A DNA stretch of 64,000 bases, from NCBI GenBank assembly GCA_022661535.1, contig JAKULF010000006.1, positions 868,001 through 932,000 of the forward strand, written 5' to 3'. The notes under the pieces were generated by a model. It was given only the letters and a program-made list of their open reading frames with translations. It searched no databases and was not told the origin of the DNA. This DNA comes from Eutypa lata (taxonomy: Eukaryota; Ascomycota; Sordariomycetes; Xylariales; Diatrypaceae). Shown here in pieces: positions 49,290 to 60,699 of the stretch (position 1 is its first letter; each line of letters opens with the position of its first letter). Both the position numbers and the translations under genes were made by a program.

Positions 49290-50637
49290 ATGGAGCCAGG
49301 GAGCGACATCGTCGTGAATGCGACAGCATTCGACGCCCAAAACGCCAGCGAGGGGCTCTTGGCGATGAAAGTGGCTTCTGCGCAGCTCGACGCGATCGCC
49401 CCGCGATGGTACAGAGTCGGCGCGGCCAAGTACCGCGACATGGTGGAAAAGGGCGAGACCCCATGGCCGGCACCGACCTACCTGGCGGGGGCCGTGGATA
49501 GCGGAATCCCCTCGAGCGAGAGCGGCCGGGAGATCCCGACTCGGGTCTACGAGCCGGAAAATGGCCGGCCCAGCAAAGGCATCCTCTTGTATTTTCACCC
49601 TGGAGGTTGGGTATGTATAACCTCCAGTATTTTCGGAGTCCTAGACTTTTTCTTCCTGGATCCCCGGGCTCCCCAACATTGGGAGTTGCCTCTTTGGGAC
49701 AGGCTTCTGGAGTGGAGTCTTCCCGGGGTGGTGATTCTAGGCCCTCTGTTAGGTATCTGACAGGCACTTTCATCTTGCAACTTCCATCGATTCCTAACTA
49801 ATCCGGCTATGAACAGACTGTTAGTTCCCATAGACAGTAAGTTCGTTCATATCTCAAAATCATATCTTACTTAGGTACTGGTCACCAACCAACGAAGACA
49901 TTCAACTTGCTAAACAAGCCTCTATCGCAAGCTACGACGATGAGCTCAGGACCTACGCCAACGGCTCCCAGCTGACGGTCATATCGGTGGGCTACCGCCT
50001 CGCCCCCGAACACCCGCACCCCGCCGGCGTGCACGACTGCATCGCCGCAGCCGAGCACCTCATCGACCACAGTCCAGCCAAGTATGGGTGTCCGCTCGTA
50101 GGGATAATCGGGGCCTCAGCAGGGGCCCACCTCGCCGCCGTGACGGCACTGCACCTAGCGCGAACGCGGCCATCGCACCGCCTCGCAGCGGGGCTGGTCC
50201 TCTGGTATGGGCAGTACGATCTGTCCGGGGACTTGCCCTCACGCATCACGAACGACGGCGGGTCACCGGGTATCATCGACCGGGAGACGATCGAGAAGTT
50301 CGTCGAGGTGTACGTCCCGGGGCGGAGCGTCGAGGAGAGGCGCGACCCCCTCGTGTCGCCCCTCTACGAGGATCTGCGCGCCGTGGCGCGCGGCTCGTCC
50401 TCCGGGTTTCTCCCGCCCGCGCTGTTCCTCTGCGGCGCCGATGATATCCTGCTCGATGATACGGTCCTGATGGCGACGAAGTGGAGGGGCGCGGGTAGTA
50501 CTGCCGAGGTTAAGATCTACCCCGCTGCGCCGCATGGGTTTAATTTGGTCCCGGGGTTGAAGGAGACGGATCATTCGTTTGCCCTTGCGATCGCGTTCAT
50601 GAACCGGCAGCTGGGGATTTCTGCGGAGGTGGAGTAG
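49290..50637 (+). CDS. HSL-family alpha/beta hydrolase (esterase/lipase)
   Basis: Three exons (49290-49610, 49817-49836, 49875-50637) encode 367 residues; the middle exon is only 20 bases and is needed to keep the frame (reading GGWTVSSHRQYWSP). The oxyanion motif is LLYFHPGGW (the family HGGGW, here with Pro), followed by VGYRLAPEHP. The nucleophile elbow is IIGASAGAHLA (Ser of G-x-S-x-G), then the catalytic Asp region LFLCGADDILLDD and the catalytic His in PAAPHGFNL. No signal peptide is seen, so it is probably cytosolic. HSL-type enzymes hydrolyse short- to medium-chain carboxyl esters or lactones. The start is immediately after a (CTA)n leader. The gene is convergent with the ketoreductase. 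Confidence 0.88.
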
Positions 50638-51088
50638 TACGCGGGATGGGACCTTTTGACATTTGTATGGGGTTATGGATGTATTCGAAAGGAACATGGG
50701 GTATTTTAAAGTGTATTGATTGAGCTTAACTAGCTATTATGCTCCGCACCTGATCTAACTAGGGAGTTGGGAATCGAAAATGGTTGGGAGGTTGCCGAGA
50801 GAAATGGATTATGTGAGGCTAAATGATGAAGGTCTTTGGGGATCTAAACAAATTTCATTTAAAAAAAAAGTCGACGTACGACTCCAGTCTCGTGCATGAA
50901 TTCTTGCTATGGTTTCTATTTCTCCAAAGCAATGTGCATAGACTCCTTGAATTTCATTTGCATTCTATTCTCGCGGTAAACACAACCGAGCCGAGAAGGC
51001 CTCCAGAGAACGTTGCCCTTGGCAGTCATACTCACCCACCCACACCTACACCATCCCGTTGAATGACCATTAAATAGGCCCTGGAAGT
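50638..51088. other. convergent 3' intergenic region
   Basis: 3' ends of the esterase and the ketoreductase; nothing else recognised. Confidence 0.6.
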
Positions 51089-52445
51089 TTATTTCCCAAT
51101 AGAGTCAAAAGAGCGAACGGTATCGACGACGCACTCTTCGAAGGTCTTGTACTGTATGCCAAGTATCTCCTTGCTTGGCTGGTTATCAAACTTGAAGACG
51201 GGGTCCGGTAGATCTGGAACTTGTCAGTGGGAATATATTAAGTGTGAATTAAATCCCAAAGACAGCACTTACCACCGCCTTTCGCCCCCTCAGGGGGTAG
51301 CTGTGAGTGATATTGGGGGAAGTTCTTGCGTATGATGTCCACTATGTCTCGGTTGGAGCAATACCCGCCGGTTATGAAAAATCGCTTATTAGCAGCTTCG
51401 GCCTTTTCCATGGCTGCCACGTGGGCAGATGCTACATCCCGCACATCTGCGAAGATGAGATTCTAATTTTCAGAACAAGGTCAGCCAACCGCCCAGGGGC
51501 AAATCAGGAATACCAATACGTACCATGGTGGGAGGTATCTCCTCCTGCGGGGGCCCGGCAACAAAGCTACGGATGAATTGGTTCGAGGTGTTCAGAGCGT
51601 CGAGGGAGCCGATGCTCTGCAGAGCCGGGCCGAATACTAGCGGCGGGAGGATTGTCGACAATGTGAATGAGGGTTTCTCTTTCTCCATGAAATCCCACGC
51701 CGCTCTTTCGGCAAACGTCTTGCTCGCTGCGCAATTATGGTAAGCATAGTAACTAGCTACCTATGCATGGACCATTCCGAGGTTTATGGGATGGAACGGT
51801 ATGGTACCCACCTTGGTATCCCGATCCAGGGTTCTCCATAGCTTCCTCGGCCGTTAAGGGACACCAGTCTGCATCGGAATACGTGTGCTCCGGCCAGAGT
51901 CCCTTAGAGCGGTCCAACATGGATCCAAAGGAAGACGTGATGACCTATATCATCAGTGAGCACATCTCCCCACAGTTTTCAAGAGTCTTCTCTTCTCGGT
52001 TACGTACCACGCGCTTCACTTGGCTCCCGTGGCTGACTATGGCCTTCAGAATGCCGGTAGTCCCGTTGATAGCAGGGTCGAGAAGATCTCTCTTTATGTC
52101 CGTTGCGTTGAAGTGAAAAGGGCTCGCAGTATGGATGACCGCCTCGAAAGGGGGGTCGGATACCAGAGCAGCATCGAAGGCATGGGCCTGGGCCACGTCG
52201 GAAACAATTGCGAAGTCTAGCCTGTCGCGCCCAAGGTCGGGGTATACCTTTTTGATAGCGTCCGCTTTTTCCTGACTGCGAACAGTGGTCACCACCGAGT
52301 GTCTACCGCATCGAAATTATTAGTAACTTGATCAGCTATGACAAGAGCAGAAAGCCAGTGGGTAGTCGCACCCGCGATCCAACAGCTGCTGTAGGATATG
52401 TGTGGCGATAAAGCCGCTACCGCCTGTAAGAAGGACCTTAGTCAT
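51089..52445 (-). CDS. NAD(P)-dependent ketoreductase, GRE2/DFR-like
   Basis: Six exons on the minus strand (52445-52372, 52302-52008, 51944-51812, 51726-51524, 51462-51273, 51213-51089) encode 339 residues with fitting phases. It is an extended short-chain dehydrogenase: the N-terminal cofactor motif is VLLTGGSGFIATHI, then TTVRS at the NADP-binding strand, AVIHTASPFHF, the catalytic Ser in VITSSFGS (127-128) and Tyr166-x-x-x-Lys170 in GYQASK. The closest known group is the yeast Gre2 methylglyoxal/aldehyde reductases and dihydroflavonol-reductase-like enzymes, which reduce ketones or aldehydes with NADPH. Two donors are GTGGGT/GTGCGA. It is divergent from the MDR dehydrogenase across 963 bases. 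Confidence 0.92.
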
Positions 52446-53408
52446 TGTGATCGTGAATAACAGGAGGCAAGGTGTAAGATGGTGGGTATAGATGTAGATG
52501 ATGTAGGTTGCAAGTGAGAGGCTGCGGAATTATTGCCAATGATGGTCGCGTGACGAGATGTGTTGGTAAAGAAAGGGGTAGCACAGAGTGAAATATATAT
52601 GATGCTAGCTTTTCTGTCACTCGCACGTAGTACAGAGTACAGGTGATATTATTATCAACGTCAACCTCTTCATTACTATCTAAGGGGCCAAGCCCCCTTT
52701 TTATATGTACGCGCAATGGTTAGCTTAGCAGGCAGACTGCTGCTAGTGCTTTAAGTCTAGCCCCCTAAATAGTCCCATGAGAATTATATCCGACCAAATC
52801 TCCAGAAGATATCGCCGTAAAAGCAAGGTCATGCTTTCGACAGTTTTTCTGCTTACGTAGACGATGAACCTTCGAGTAGGGCCTGCAGGCAGTTAACCGG
52901 CGTCATGTACCGAAGCTAAGGAAAACTGTAAAAAGTTGACGTCGGATGAACCCGAAGCCCCGAGTCTAAGAAACCAGACTACTCATGCAAACGGCTTACA
53001 GTGGATCTCTCTGTGGGGACTAGTATAGCCAGAAAACTGGAGTATACACAGAGATATTTGGCCCGATTCTTAACGCCTATCTTGGCCGTGGAGCGATATC
53101 TCCTTATTGGCGATGGGGGCATTACGACGCTGAACCCATTCCAAGATATTCTACTTATCTATGTAGCAGCGGTATTTACATGTTGATCCCTTGGCATGGA
53201 GGCTGTGAGCTCGGATTTTCTGGTCGTATCATGACGACGTTCATTTTATACAGGAGATATCATCTAATTATCGGTCATGCCGAGAAGGAAGTCGTGAATA
53301 TAAATATGATGGAATACCTTGGTTGTTGTTGGGCTCTTTTCCTACCGCACGAAGTAGTTTCATAAACTCGTTTCAAACATTCCGCAAGTCTCTTTACGCC
53401 CAGCAATC
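52446..53408. promoter_or_regulatory. shared divergent promoter, ketoreductase / MDR dehydrogenase
   Basis: 963 bases separate the two outward-reading start codons. No gene is supported inside. A specific binding site cannot be assigned. Confidence 0.4.
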
Positions 53409-54546
53409 ATGGCCAATGCGGTAATGCGTGCCGTAGCCCTCGTCGGTGCTTACAACATCTCAGTGATCGACTTACCCGTCCCTGTACTTCAAAATGCAAC
53501 AGATGCCATCGTGCGAATTACGGCATCAGCCATCTGCGGCTCGGATTTGCACTACTACCACCAGGAGTTAGGCACCCCAGAAAACCCAATGCCCATTGGT
53601 CACGAGGCCATTGGGTATATCGAGTCGATCGGTGACGCGGTCCAAACTCTACAAGTTGGGGACTACGTCGTTGTTCCGGACAACGTGGACGACGGCCACT
53701 TCGACTTCGGGCCTGAATTACCTTGGTCTTACGGTAGCGCTGATCTTGGAGGTTGTCAAGGTACTGAGCGTTACCCCCCTTGATAGTTCGCTTGAATCAA
53801 ATCTAACGCATAGTCAATAACTAGCTGAATATGTTCGCGTCCCGTTTGCCGATGACAGCTTGATTCCGGTCCCAGTCAACGCAAGCACCAATGCCAGTAC
53901 AGTGATGGACTATCTATTCACGTCTGACATATTCGCCACCGGCTGGACCGTTCTCGACTTCGCCGGGTTCGAGCCAGGCGACACCGTCGCCGTTTTCGGT
54001 GCCGGGCCGGTCGGACTCCTCGCTGCGTACTCAGCTATGCTCCGTGGCGCATCGAAAGTCTACTCTGTCGACCACGTGCAAGACCGCCTGGACCTAGCAG
54101 CCTCCATCGGTGCTATTCCCATCAACTTCAACCAGTCCGATCCCGTAGAACAGATCCTAGCCTTCGAACCCGACGGTGTGACCAGAAGCGTGGATTGTGT
54201 GGGCTACGAAGCCGTTAACGCCCAGGGCGAGGTGGAGCTCGGCATCGTGTTGCATAATATGATCAATGTCACTAGCAGCTACGGAGGTATCGGAGTTGTC
54301 GGCGTTTACCTTGGAGATGGACAGGCATCGATATCGCTGTCGCAATTCTGGCGCAAAGCGTTGACGATGGGCAGTGGGATTGTTTTGCCCCTGCAACACG
54401 CGACGGAGTTGGTTCAGTTGATCGCTAGTGGCAGAGCTTCGCCGAGTTTCATCGTCAGCTCAACCATTGGTATCGAAGACGCCCCTGAGTATTATCGTCG
54501 CTTCGACCAACACCTTGAGACAAAGGTGGTCATTCAGTTCCCTTAG
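53409..54546 (+). CDS. MDR-superfamily alcohol dehydrogenase without structural-zinc lobe
   Basis: Two exons (53409-53760 and 53825-54546) encode 357 residues. The GroES-like half has the catalytic zinc ligands Cys43 (ICGSDLHYY) and His65-Glu66 (PIGHEAIGY). The nucleotide-binding half has VAVFGAGPVGLLAA and the acidic SVDHVQDRL strand for NAD(H). The usual four-cysteine structural-zinc loop (C-x2-C-x2-C-x7-C) after VVVPDN is absent. Instead there is VDDGHFDFGPELPWSYG followed by SADLGGCQAEYVRVPFAD. This resembles the glutathione-independent formaldehyde/alcohol dehydrogenase-like group in fungi. The enzyme probably oxidises an alcohol or aldehyde. It is divergent from the ketoreductase and convergent with the bZIP gene. 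Confidence 0.88.
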
Positions 54547-54762
54547 AATCTACTCTATCATTCTCGGCCTTTTCTGAGTAGCCATTGGTCAAGCTAGCCT
54601 ACTCGATATCTCTTGACGATATTTGAATAAATTTCTTCTCTCCCTCTTTAGCAACCCGCTTATATGATTTTGTAACATTACGTGCATCGGTTTTACTCTG
54701 CTAGGCTAAGAATACCTCGAAGTTGAAACTAGAAGCAAACCTTAATTGAAATTCTGAATTAT

Positions 54763-55705
54763 CTATGTTGTCTCGAATATCAGCGTCCTCTCCCCCCTTT
54801 TTGCCCGCCAATAATTCGTAGCGTCAAGCAGTTCCCGACAGTCTCGGACAACCCAGCCCCATTTGCGTAAAAACGGCACGCTAGCCTCCCAGGCACAAGG
54901 GTCCGAAGGATCACCCCAGACGATGAGATTGGGCTTCTCGCCGTTACCCCCTTCAACACGGATGAGATCGACACACAACACGTCCTCATCAACACTGTTA
55001 TCGAAGAGGCGGATAAAGCTGTCCCTCAGCTGTGGAACCGGGAATAGATCTATCCAGGGATGGTGGTGTACGGCCCTTTGCAACGCAGTAGGTTGGAGGC
55101 CTGGCGGGGTGGTTTCCCATAGGTTGTGAGGACCTTGACGATTGAATGGGGAAAGAGCGTCATCATCGCATAGTTGCGCTATTGTAATACCCAAGATGGC
55201 TGCGTTCTGGGCCATCGCCTGCAGCACGTTATACTGGGTCAGGGTCTGGAGCGCAGAGGGCCTCGGCGATGCTAAAATATAATCCTGGTACGCTTGTCTA
55301 GCAAACTGATCCAACCTACTTTGAATATCAGGGTCGGCGAGCCGGCAACCAGGGGCTTGGTAAGGTTGTGTTAGTTCAGATCCAGTGGTTTGTTGTGGTG
55401 TGTCCGTGGAGGCTTGGTTCTCATGATCGGTGACGGCATTGAATACAGCTTCAAGGCATAGAGCGTGACGTAGCCTTCTCCTTCCTTTATTAAGGTAGTG
55501 GGTTGAGCATTAACTTCATCGGTTGGCTTTAGGAACGGAAGCACTAACTATAACTCCTTTGGTTGAGACGGTTTTGAAGTCTGCGCCTTGTTTCCCTGTC
55601 TCCTATGCCTGTCCAGTCGTCTCCTGGGGTGATGACCAACAATTGTTGTGGCATAAGCCCCAGTGTAACTATAGCTGGAGCGTCACTATTTGGTGAGGCA
55701 TCCAT
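54763..55705 (-). CDS. bZIP transcription factor with DUF3425 domain
   Basis: Two exons on the minus strand (55705-55549 and 55484-54763) encode 292 residues. The basic region lies at about residues 36-58 (RETRRRLQNRLNQRSY then RRRRLRHAL), split by the intron right after Ser-Tyr. The leucine-zipper part is short and degenerate. The C-terminal 190 residues are a fungal DUF3425 domain: LCDDDALSPFNRQGPHNLW, ALQRAVHHHPWIDLFPVP and a Trp-rich end (LRKWGWVVRDC). Proteins with this layout are nuclear regulators of accessory pathways in filamentous fungi. Its place between MDR, ketoreductase and esterase on one side and the SDR on the other makes it a candidate local regulator (inference). The donor is GTTAGT; phases fit. 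Confidence 0.85.
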
Positions 55706-55877
55706 ATCAGTATGCTGATATGCCTTTAGAAGCTGAGCGAGCGAGTCAGTGGCTGATTTGCACGTATTGACGTATGTGCAATATTTGACCCACCGACTAG
55801 TTACATATGATTTGGGACGGCTGTTGGAATATCTAGCCGGGATCTATGAGCCTGGATACGTCTCGGGCCAGGCCGTT

Positions 55878-55984
55878 ATATGCAGAGTGCTTACATGCAG
55901 AAACTAGAGTGTAATTTGGGATGTCTTTTGTTCTTGGGGAGTGGGTGCTAGGTTGTTAAGTATATGTAGAGTGCTTACATGCAG
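55878..55984. repeat. 23-bp direct repeat in the bZIP upstream region
   Basis: ATATGCAGAGTGCTTACATG plus CAG at 55878-55900 recurs at 55962-55984 with one C-to-T difference, 84 bases apart. It lies 170-280 bases upstream of the bZIP start codon. Confidence 0.85.
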
Positions 55985-57781
55985 GGGTTAGTTAGGGGGA
56001 ACCCTCCACCTCTGCTTGACTCTGTAATGGTGGGATGATCGGCAGACGCTATAAGCATCTTGCATTAGCGCCTGCCCCTAGCTATGAGCTATCTTGATCG
56101 TGAGCTGTAGTAACATTAGGTATGTAGCTTTGATTATCCTTCTTAAAACCGCAAACTCCGAAGCTTTTAATAATAATAAGCTGCCTTACTAAGTGTACAT
56201 AGCAATTTGGCAAGAGGCGGTGTATTAGAATTTTATGATATACGTGTAAAATCGGTTGTTGTTCTTCGCAAATCGAAGCAAGTGATATTGAAACGATTGG
56301 TGCAGATCACGTCGCTTTGGTCCCTACTTGGCGCAGCTTCTCCGAGACGGACTTATGGGTGGTGAATAGACTGCTAGGTATGAAAAGCTCTTCTCATAAT
56401 CACCAGACTTCCCAAAAGGTTCGAACGACTGATGAGTCCTGTTGCGCGCCACCACTTAACCTCTCACCTAATTCCATCGTATCGAAGGTAACAACGAGCA
56501 AAATTCCTCTGAGCAAGTTCAATGAGGATATTGGCTAACGTAGCAACTTCTTAAGTAAAATCGCGAAAATATTCCGCCAGATAATAAACCCGGTTTGCTA
56601 ACGATCGTCGGGTGCTAGTTCGGATGGTTGGGCTCGAGGTTGTGAATTGTTTCTCGTGAATGAATCGCTTCGCTAGGGACGCACTTCTTCCCACAAACGT
56701 GATACTAGGTGTCATCCTTCTTACAGCTACTTCAACGACAGTATTTACTTCCTTGGATACTCAACAACTCGGCAAAATCTATCAACCAGCATGCAGATGA
56801 AGGTGCTCCTCATCCAGCCGATCGATGTCCCAGTTGTCGTCGTCATACTACCGAGATGATGCGTACCTGGGCCAGCATCATCTAATCTACAACATTATAT
56901 TTATATTCCTCCAGCCCGCGGTCATCTCGCTTCAGTCGACCCATTATTAATCGATTTTCATCTCACCTAAACTGTAGGTAGGACCACGAGGAATATGCCG
57001 GCGCATGTATTAAGCGCGTTCCCATTCTCTCAAAGAGAACCTTAACCATCCGGGTTCGAAACGTGTTACCACAATAAACTAATAACCCTGGCTGACCAAA
57101 ATATCCTGGAATATTCTCCAATATCTAGGGTGATCGCCCTTAGTCGTGTGGGTGAAAGGCCGAGTGGTGGCGTGTAACGTAGCCGGGGAAAATTGGACTG
57201 TGGCCCTTACATATTGGCGCTTGCTGTCCTAGATAGACTGATTGCTATCGATTCATATAAGCAAGACACCTCGGCGAGGACAAATTCCCTTGATCATATG
57301 GTCGAGTGTCTTCCTCGACAACGATGGCATGTTTGATCAGGTCGATGCATTTGATCCCAATTAGACTAGTTACAAGCAAGCCTTCCATGTATATGCAAAC
57401 CGCGTGTAACACATACGTTCCCTGCATTAATCAAGATAGTCGAGAGGGTCCCATTTACCACCAGCGGCGTCTCATTCCGGTGCGTCCCAGATGAGGGAAG
57501 GGTGGTCGATATTGGCCAGTAGGTGGAGTCGGGGCCGAGCCTCCATGACCACCAGGGCTGTCCACATATGAGTTCCGTGGGATTCTTGGGAGTTTCGCCC
57601 ACACAGCGCCTCTCTGCTTCTCCTGCCATGCTCGCGGTGAACGATATTGAGATGTATGTAGATGATCGAGTGGGGGTGAAAATGGTTCTCTAACGTTCGT
57701 GAATTTAGTACAGATAGACTTGAACTCATTTACCTTGTCTAGGTGTGCTCTTGCGTTTTAATGACAGAGTTAATGTGATCT

Positions 57782-57807
57782 CGGACCATCCCGGACCATC
57801 CCGGACC
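57782..57807. repeat. 10-bp tandem repeat CGGACCATCC, 2.6 copies
   Basis: Two full copies and CGGACC in tandem about 180 bases upstream of the F-box-like gene start. Confidence 0.85.
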
Positions 57808-57989
57808 GGATAGGGACAGTGAAATGATTTCTGCGGATCAAATGCTTTTCGTAGGTAAAGGAGAAGCAATCTAGATTCGGTAATTGATAAATATCCAAAC
57901 GTCTCTTGCTCTAGTTCAGTATTTACAACATGCAGTAATAATACAACAAGGAAACAATCATCATTATCATCCCCATCGCTGCTACAGAT

Positions 57990-58664
57990 ATGTCCAACTT
58001 CTTCAGTCTCCCCCGCGAGCTTCGCGATCAGATATATGAGCTTTGCTTACTTCACCCAGAACCTGTTCACCCTCGGACTTTTTATTGGGAACGACGAGAT
58101 TTCACTCCTGGGCTCTTTCTCGCAAGCAAGGCTGTTTACCTTGAGGCCAGCTCTTTTTTCTATTCTCGGAATAGCTTCAGTCTTACCACGAGCGGTCCTG
58201 AGGATGTAGCCTCGTTCCTTGGGAGAATCGGCGGCAACGCAAACTATATTCGACATGTCATTGTCTTCTTTCCACTCATCTAACTAGAGCTAGACCGTGG
58301 CAATATCGTTTTCGAGGATGCATGCGTCAGCATCCTGGAGAACCTCCAAAGCCACTGTCCCAATTTGAGCAAGCTTACAACATCGCGTGATGACACGTAC
58401 GGCTTTGAGCTCTGCCTTGGTTACCTAAACCAACCCAAGCCCGTTACTGAAGCGTTGAAGGCGGTTGATACTCGATTTAGAGCCATTCTGTCCCTACAAG
58501 AGATAGTTGCCGAGACGTATGATTCCTACCCCAATGATCATATAAGAAGCACAATGGAGAGCCAAGGATGGAAAATAATGACAGCAGCATATCTGGAAGA
58601 AGATGAGTTTGACAGTGGTTGGTGCGGCTTTGAAGATGGTCACTATGATGATGACAAGTCGTGA
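57990..58664 (+). pseudogene. F-box-like protein with in-frame stop
   Basis: The N-terminus FFSLPRELRDQIYELCL is the characteristic F-box-like helix of large fungal families, followed by ASKAVYLEASSFFYSRNSFS. The frame runs 97 codons to a TAA at 58281-58283. It then continues in the same frame for about 127 codons (LDRGNIVFEDACVSILENLQ and on) to TGA at 58662-58664, with the family-like pattern of acidic residues and a Cys-x-Asn-Leu-Ser step. No GT-AG intron of normal size removes the stop. A CAA-to-TAA change, as RIP produces, would explain it. F-box proteins normally recruit substrates to SCF ubiquitin ligases. Probably inactive, unless a truncated product is used. Confidence 0.7.
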
Positions 58665-59654
58665 CAACGGTTATGACATTGATAATTCCAGCGACTTTGA
58701 AGAAGTGAGGCAGACTGAATTTATTGTTCTAATAGTTATCGAATTCTGTAGTAGTACCATTGAGGTACAAGTTGAGAGAAATACCGGTCGCTCTTAAGAC
58801 ACCCATTGATGCTATTAGTATTATCACTATTAAACGAAGCATGGTCCAGGAGTTTTCGAATATCTTTTCTCTAGATTTTCTTTTGGTTCTTTGGCATTGT
58901 GATATTCCCTTTACTACCCAGTTCGTTCGAAAGTTCGTGGTGGCGCGACTTGTTTTTAGCCCCTTGAATATTGGACAGTAGCATATTATGGCCGTCCCCC
59001 TCGAAACATTGTTAACGCAAGTGCCCTTGATTAGGACTGGATTGGTCCAGTTGAGGCTTGCTGCTCATGGCAGATGTGGTGATAGCGGACATACTTCAGA
59101 AGAATGTTAAAGGAGCGGGATATACTTTTGACATGAGCGGTGCTTTCTTTGTGTAACTATACTACAAATATATATGAGTTGGTTAGATCCTGTGTCGTAT
59201 GGCCCTTTATGAGTAAGTGGTATAGTCTACCACGCTCTCTGTAAGGAATATTAAAAGAATTATGAGACCAGATCTCGAGACAATGACTGTGGCTAGATAC
59301 TGAGTGGGAAAGAAAACTCTCGCTGACTATAGTTGATCATAGTTCATTAAACGCTACTATAAAATAAAAGTCAATTATGTAATAATCTAATTTTAGTCAT
59401 CATTGCTTCTTATATCAGTACGAATTAAGCATATGAATTAATCATCTCGTTATTCTTAATAATATGTGGGAAGTTAGGTGAGGTTGCAAAGTAGTGGCTG
59501 AGAGCCACCAGGTCAAATGGACGAGTGCGGTGTCAGATATCATCATTCGGCATTTGCAGCCGGATATCAACCTATGTAGCTATAGATTTCCGACTCAGAT
59601 TACCGACTACACATGAAGCTTCCCTAAGCCCCGAAAATGATTAAATTTATTGAT
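58665..59654. other. gene-free intergenic region
   Basis: Downstream of the F-box-like pseudogene and of the SDR. Short frames only; no feature recognised. Confidence 0.5.
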
Positions 59655-60699
59655 TCAGGCTCGTGGCAAAGGAGGGGGTGCGGGTAAAGTGAAACCAGCA
59701 TCGATGGGTAGAGCAGTGCCATTGATGAAACTGGCGGAAGGACTGGACAGGAAGATAATATAGTCGGCCACTTCATCAACGGTGGCCGCCCGCTTGAGGG
59801 GAGTAATGTTGTCAATGGCATGCTTGAGCACCGGATTCTGCTCGATGGCGCTTTGGACCATGGGCGTGTCCACCCAGCCGGGACAGACTGCATTTACGCG
59901 GATAGCGCTCCCCAAGGCCAAGGCATCGACGGCTATGGAGATCATTAGCTGCTCCTCACCATAGGACCTTATGGACGAATTGATGCTTACCGGCCGACTT
60001 CATGATACCGATGACGGCATGCTTTGCTGTCGTATATGATATCATTCCCGGAGCACCGATTAGTGAGGAGGTGGAACCTAGAAGGACAATCGAACCTCTC
60101 CCGACGCTACGTGAGCCATGACGGCTAGTGCCAGCGAATGTAAGCGGCTCCTGCTGGGCCATGGCCCCCGTGACGGCGCGGACAAATCGCACCGTTCCCG
60201 CAATATTGGTATCGCTCACCTTGGAGAAAACATCTAGATTCAGGGCTGGTGTGAAAGACCCATAGTTCTCCAAGTCAATCTGAACCAGTCATCAGTCATC
60301 CACTCTACATCTAAAAAGAAGTGTGCAAAGGCAAGATTTTTACCCCGGCACTATTGACGGCATAGTCGATGCGTCCAAATTCCTTGACCGTCGTCGCGAC
60401 GAGGCTCTGTACACTCTCGGCATCGGTCAAGTCAACCTTGACCGCAAGAGCTCGGTACCCAGCATGCTTAGCATACTTACGGCTCTCTTCGGCCACTACC
60501 TTGGCATCTTCCTCATTGATATCTGCAAAAACAACTCCCTGGGTACCGGCTTCCGCAAATGCAAGCGCGGTTTCTTTGCCGATGCCACTTGCGGCCTGAA
60601 ATACGGCGTTAGCAGCACATTGCTAGAATTTGAAGATGACCATTTGCTCACCCCAGTCACTAAGGCGATGCCACCATCGAGAGTTAACTTAGACGCCAT
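59655..60699 (-). CDS. short-chain dehydrogenase/reductase (classical SDR)
   Basis: Four exons on the minus strand (60699-60652, 60595-60344, 60279-59991, 59932-59655) encode 288 residues. Classical SDR motifs are in place: the cofactor motif TGAASGIG (15-22), FADIN (acidic residue favouring NAD(H)), the NNAG-type motif as NSAG, the catalytic triad Ser169 (LLGSTSS), Tyr182 and Lys186 (SYTTAK), and VNAVCPGWVDTPM. The C-terminus ends FINGTALPIDAGFTLP. It should oxidise or reduce a secondary alcohol or ketone. The last acceptor must be CCATAG at 59933-59934 to keep the frame; a nearer CAG would not. The start at 60699 is the first true ATG. Confidence 0.92.

Larger units (their letters stand above)
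55706..57989. other. upstream region of bZIP gene and gene-free stretch
   Basis: Contains the bZIP promoter and no supported gene. Two repeats are listed separately: a 23-bp direct repeat (55878/55962) and 10-bp CGGACCATCC repeats at 57782-57807. Confidence 0.5.

Noticed and set aside
57050..57075. T-loop-like GGGTTCGAAAC
   Set aside because: Flanking stem bases do not pair and there is no box A upstream.
57159..57230. tRNA-like GGCCGAGTGGT (box A of a Leu/Ser tRNA)
   Set aside because: No B-box (GGTTCRANNCC) follows at the required distance and no cloverleaf stems can be drawn.
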